Positions 14,192-15,218 of a stretch of DNA of 15,218 bases are shown one piece after another. Below the pieces are notes generated by a model. That model searched no databases. It saw nothing but the letters and a program-made list of their open reading frames with translations, and was not told where the DNA came from. Position numbers and translations under genes: made by a program. The stretch is taken from NCBI GenBank assembly GCA_937141995.1, contig CAKZQX010000225.1, forward strand, positions 1 to 15,218, read 5' to 3'. The stretch is from an uncultured Chloroflexaceae bacterium. GTDB taxonomy: Bacteria; Chloroflexota; Chloroflexia; Chloroflexales; Chloroflexaceae. Numbering within the stretch: position 1 is the first letter of the stretch; each line of letters opens with the position of its first letter.

Positions 14192-14899
14192 ATGGAGCAG
14201 AAACAGGCACAACAACAGAAACCGTCAACCGCCCGCCGGCAGACCCGGGCAGGGCATGCCATTCCCGGCGCTTGGGCAACGGTGCTGCAACAGATGCTTG
14301 ATCGCCTCAGCGCGCAGCCCTACCTCTGGGCGCTCCTGCGCCGCATTGTAGAGCATGGCTTTCGGGGTGAGCGGCAGGTGATTGCGCGGGAACTGGCCCC
14401 CTGGCGCGACCCCGGCCGGCGCATGTTTCTCGATCTGGGCTGTGGAACGGGCGAGTTTGCCCCCTGCTTTCCGGCAGGTCACTATGTTGGGATTGATCTC
14501 TCGCCGGCATACCTGCGGTTCGCGCAACGGTCACAGTTACGGCAGTTTGTTGCAGCAAGCGGCGCGGCCCTGGTCCTGGCCGACCGGCGCTTTGATGCCG
14601 CCCTGGTGCTGGGTGTGCTCCACCATCTGACCGACCCGGTTGCCCGTGCGACCCTGGTCGAACTACATCGGGTGTTGCGCCCCGGCGCGACGCTCCTGGT
14701 GATGGAGGATATCCCACCACCGGATCGTTGGAATATTGCGGGGCATGCCATGCACTGGCTTGATCGGGGCGGTAACATCCGTGATGATGTGGCCTACCGT
14801 ACACTTTTTCATCCCGAGTTTACCGTTATTCGAGCCTACACTATGCGCAGTGGTATCTGCGACTATGGTGTCTATGTGTTGAGGCGTAACGACGAATGA
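14192..14899 (+). CDS. Class I SAM-dependent methyltransferase
   Basis: The 235-residue protein has a Rossmann-type methyltransferase domain of the methyltransferase-11 kind. Motif I is FLDLGCGTGEF (79-89), binding S-adenosylmethionine. Motif II is YVGIDLSPAYL (98-108) with Asp102 for the ribose hydroxyls. The post-II/III region is RFDAALVLGVLHHLTDP (133-149), followed by ELHRVLRPGATLLVMED (157-173). The first about 30 residues are Gln/Arg-rich and look disordered. Members of this group methylate small molecules, quinones, lipids or sugars, and the substrate is not evident. The start lacks a Shine-Dalgarno site but has a good promoter a few bases upstream. A DMT-like transporter gene follows after 122 nt on the same strand, so a role in lipid- or polyprenol-linked chemistry is possible but only guessed. 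Confidence 0.88.
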   Translation: MEQKQAQQQKPSTARRQTRAGHAIPGAWATVLQQMLDRLSAQPYLWALLRRIVEHGFRGERQVIARELAPWRDPGRRMFLDLGCGTGEFAPCFPAGHYVGIDLSPAYLRFAQRSQLRQFVAASGAALVLADRRFDAALVLGVLHHLTDPVARATLVELHRVLRPGATLLVMEDIPPPDRWNIAGHAMHWLDRGGNIRDDVAYRTLFHPEFTVIRAYTMRSGICDYGVYVLRRNDE

Positions 14900-15021
14900 C
14901 CCGGAAGATCGAAATGAGAACCGAGAACCCGGAGCCCGGAACCGGAAGACATCAACGTCCCCTTGCCGGCGATTCGCGGTTGGGGGTGGCGGGCTTGCAT
15001 GATAGACCAAAGGTGCGTGCT

Positions 15022-15218
15022 ATGCTCTTGATCTTTACCCTGCTGCTCACGGCGATCTGTCTGACGGTGACGGGGGAATTGCTCTTAAAAGCCGGTATGA
15101 ACCAGGTGGGTGAGTTTTCCGCTTCGTTTAGCGCTGTGTTTCGTACCTTTACCGAGTGGCGGGTTCTGCTGGGCTTTATGCTGATCCTGAATCTGGGGTT
15201 ATGGAGTGAGATGCTGGA
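15022..15218 (+). CDS. DMT/EmrE-like membrane protein, truncated by window end
   Basis: 65 residues are visible. The first membrane helix LIFTLLLTAICLTVTGELLL is followed by KAGMNQVGEFSA, a loop containing FRTFTEW, and a second hydrophobic segment RVLLGFMLILNLGLW. The small-helix layout and the GELLLKAGMNQVG motif resemble EamA/EmrE-like DMT proteins, including the small flippase subunits for undecaprenyl-linked sugars. The substrate is unknown. ATG 15022 has AAAGG about 9 nt upstream; an in-frame GTG at 15013 is possible but lacks spacing. It may follow the methyltransferase in one transcript. Confidence 0.7.
   Translation, partial: MLLIFTLLLTAICLTVTGELLLKAGMNQVGEFSASFSAVFRTFTEWRVLLGFMLILNLGLWSEML

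Noticed and set aside
14900..15010. Repetitive GAACC/CCGGA-rich stretch after the methyltransferase gene as a tandem repeat or CRISPR-like array
   Set aside because: The units are short, irregular and not separated by uniform spacers; it is only low-complexity intergenic sequence.

Overview
The window looks like chromosomal DNA of a filamentous Chloroflexota, most likely order Chloroflexales (Chloroflexus/Roseiflexus/Oscillochloris type). This rests on moderately G+C-rich codon use, a MalT/LuxR-type regulator remnant and MASE1/HisKA_2 kinase remnants of the kind common there, and dispersed GCGGGAGC-type palindromes. The assignment is inference from gene style; there is no rRNA or other marker gene here. 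I see no tRNA, rRNA, CRISPR array, transposase or phage gene.

Layout. 1-113: the tail of a zinc-ribbon protein. 124-192: two copies of a palindromic repeat. 210-1616 (-): class II fumarase. 1990-2442 (+): a PEBP/YbhB-like protein, facing a GAF-type NarL-family histidine kinase (2528-4168, -) across a strong bidirectional hairpin. 4403-4729 (+): a small Rieske ferredoxin. 4983-5878 (+): an ECF sigma factor translationally coupled to a zinc-binding anti-sigma factor. 5896-6501 (-): a protein with a Met-rich tandem repeat and a C-terminal zinc ribbon. 6636-6959 (-): a small cupin.

7.0-12.2 kb is a zone of decay. A LuxR/MalT-type regulator (about 7105-8325) has lost most of its middle and carries a frameshift and two in-frame stops. 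A Phd/YefM-like antitoxin (8424-8693, -) stands without a toxin. About 560 bp then hold no gene. A MASE1-PAS-HisKA_2 sensor kinase (10427-12210) is broken by a deletion/frameshift, by an in-frame deletion that removed its phosphoacceptor-histidine segment, and by an in-frame TAA. Between these lies an intact reading frame for an FAH-fold protein (9252-10280) that, by my alignment from memory, lacks three of the four canonical metal ligands.

12.2-15.2 kb is intact again: a large REC-PAS-HisKA-HATPase-REC hybrid kinase (12176-14122) that was probably the partner of the broken kinase, a class I SAM methyltransferase (14192-14899), and the start of a DMT/EmrE-like membrane protein cut by the window end.

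The genes do not form one pathway. The functional units are the sigma/anti-sigma pair, the former two-gene phosphorelay, and standalone metabolic genes. The observations most worth following are the FAH-like protein with its metal site apparently dismantled, the Met-rich repeat protein whose two 36-bp repeat units differ only at synonymous positions, and the phosphorelay that has lost its input kinase but kept the downstream hybrid kinase.
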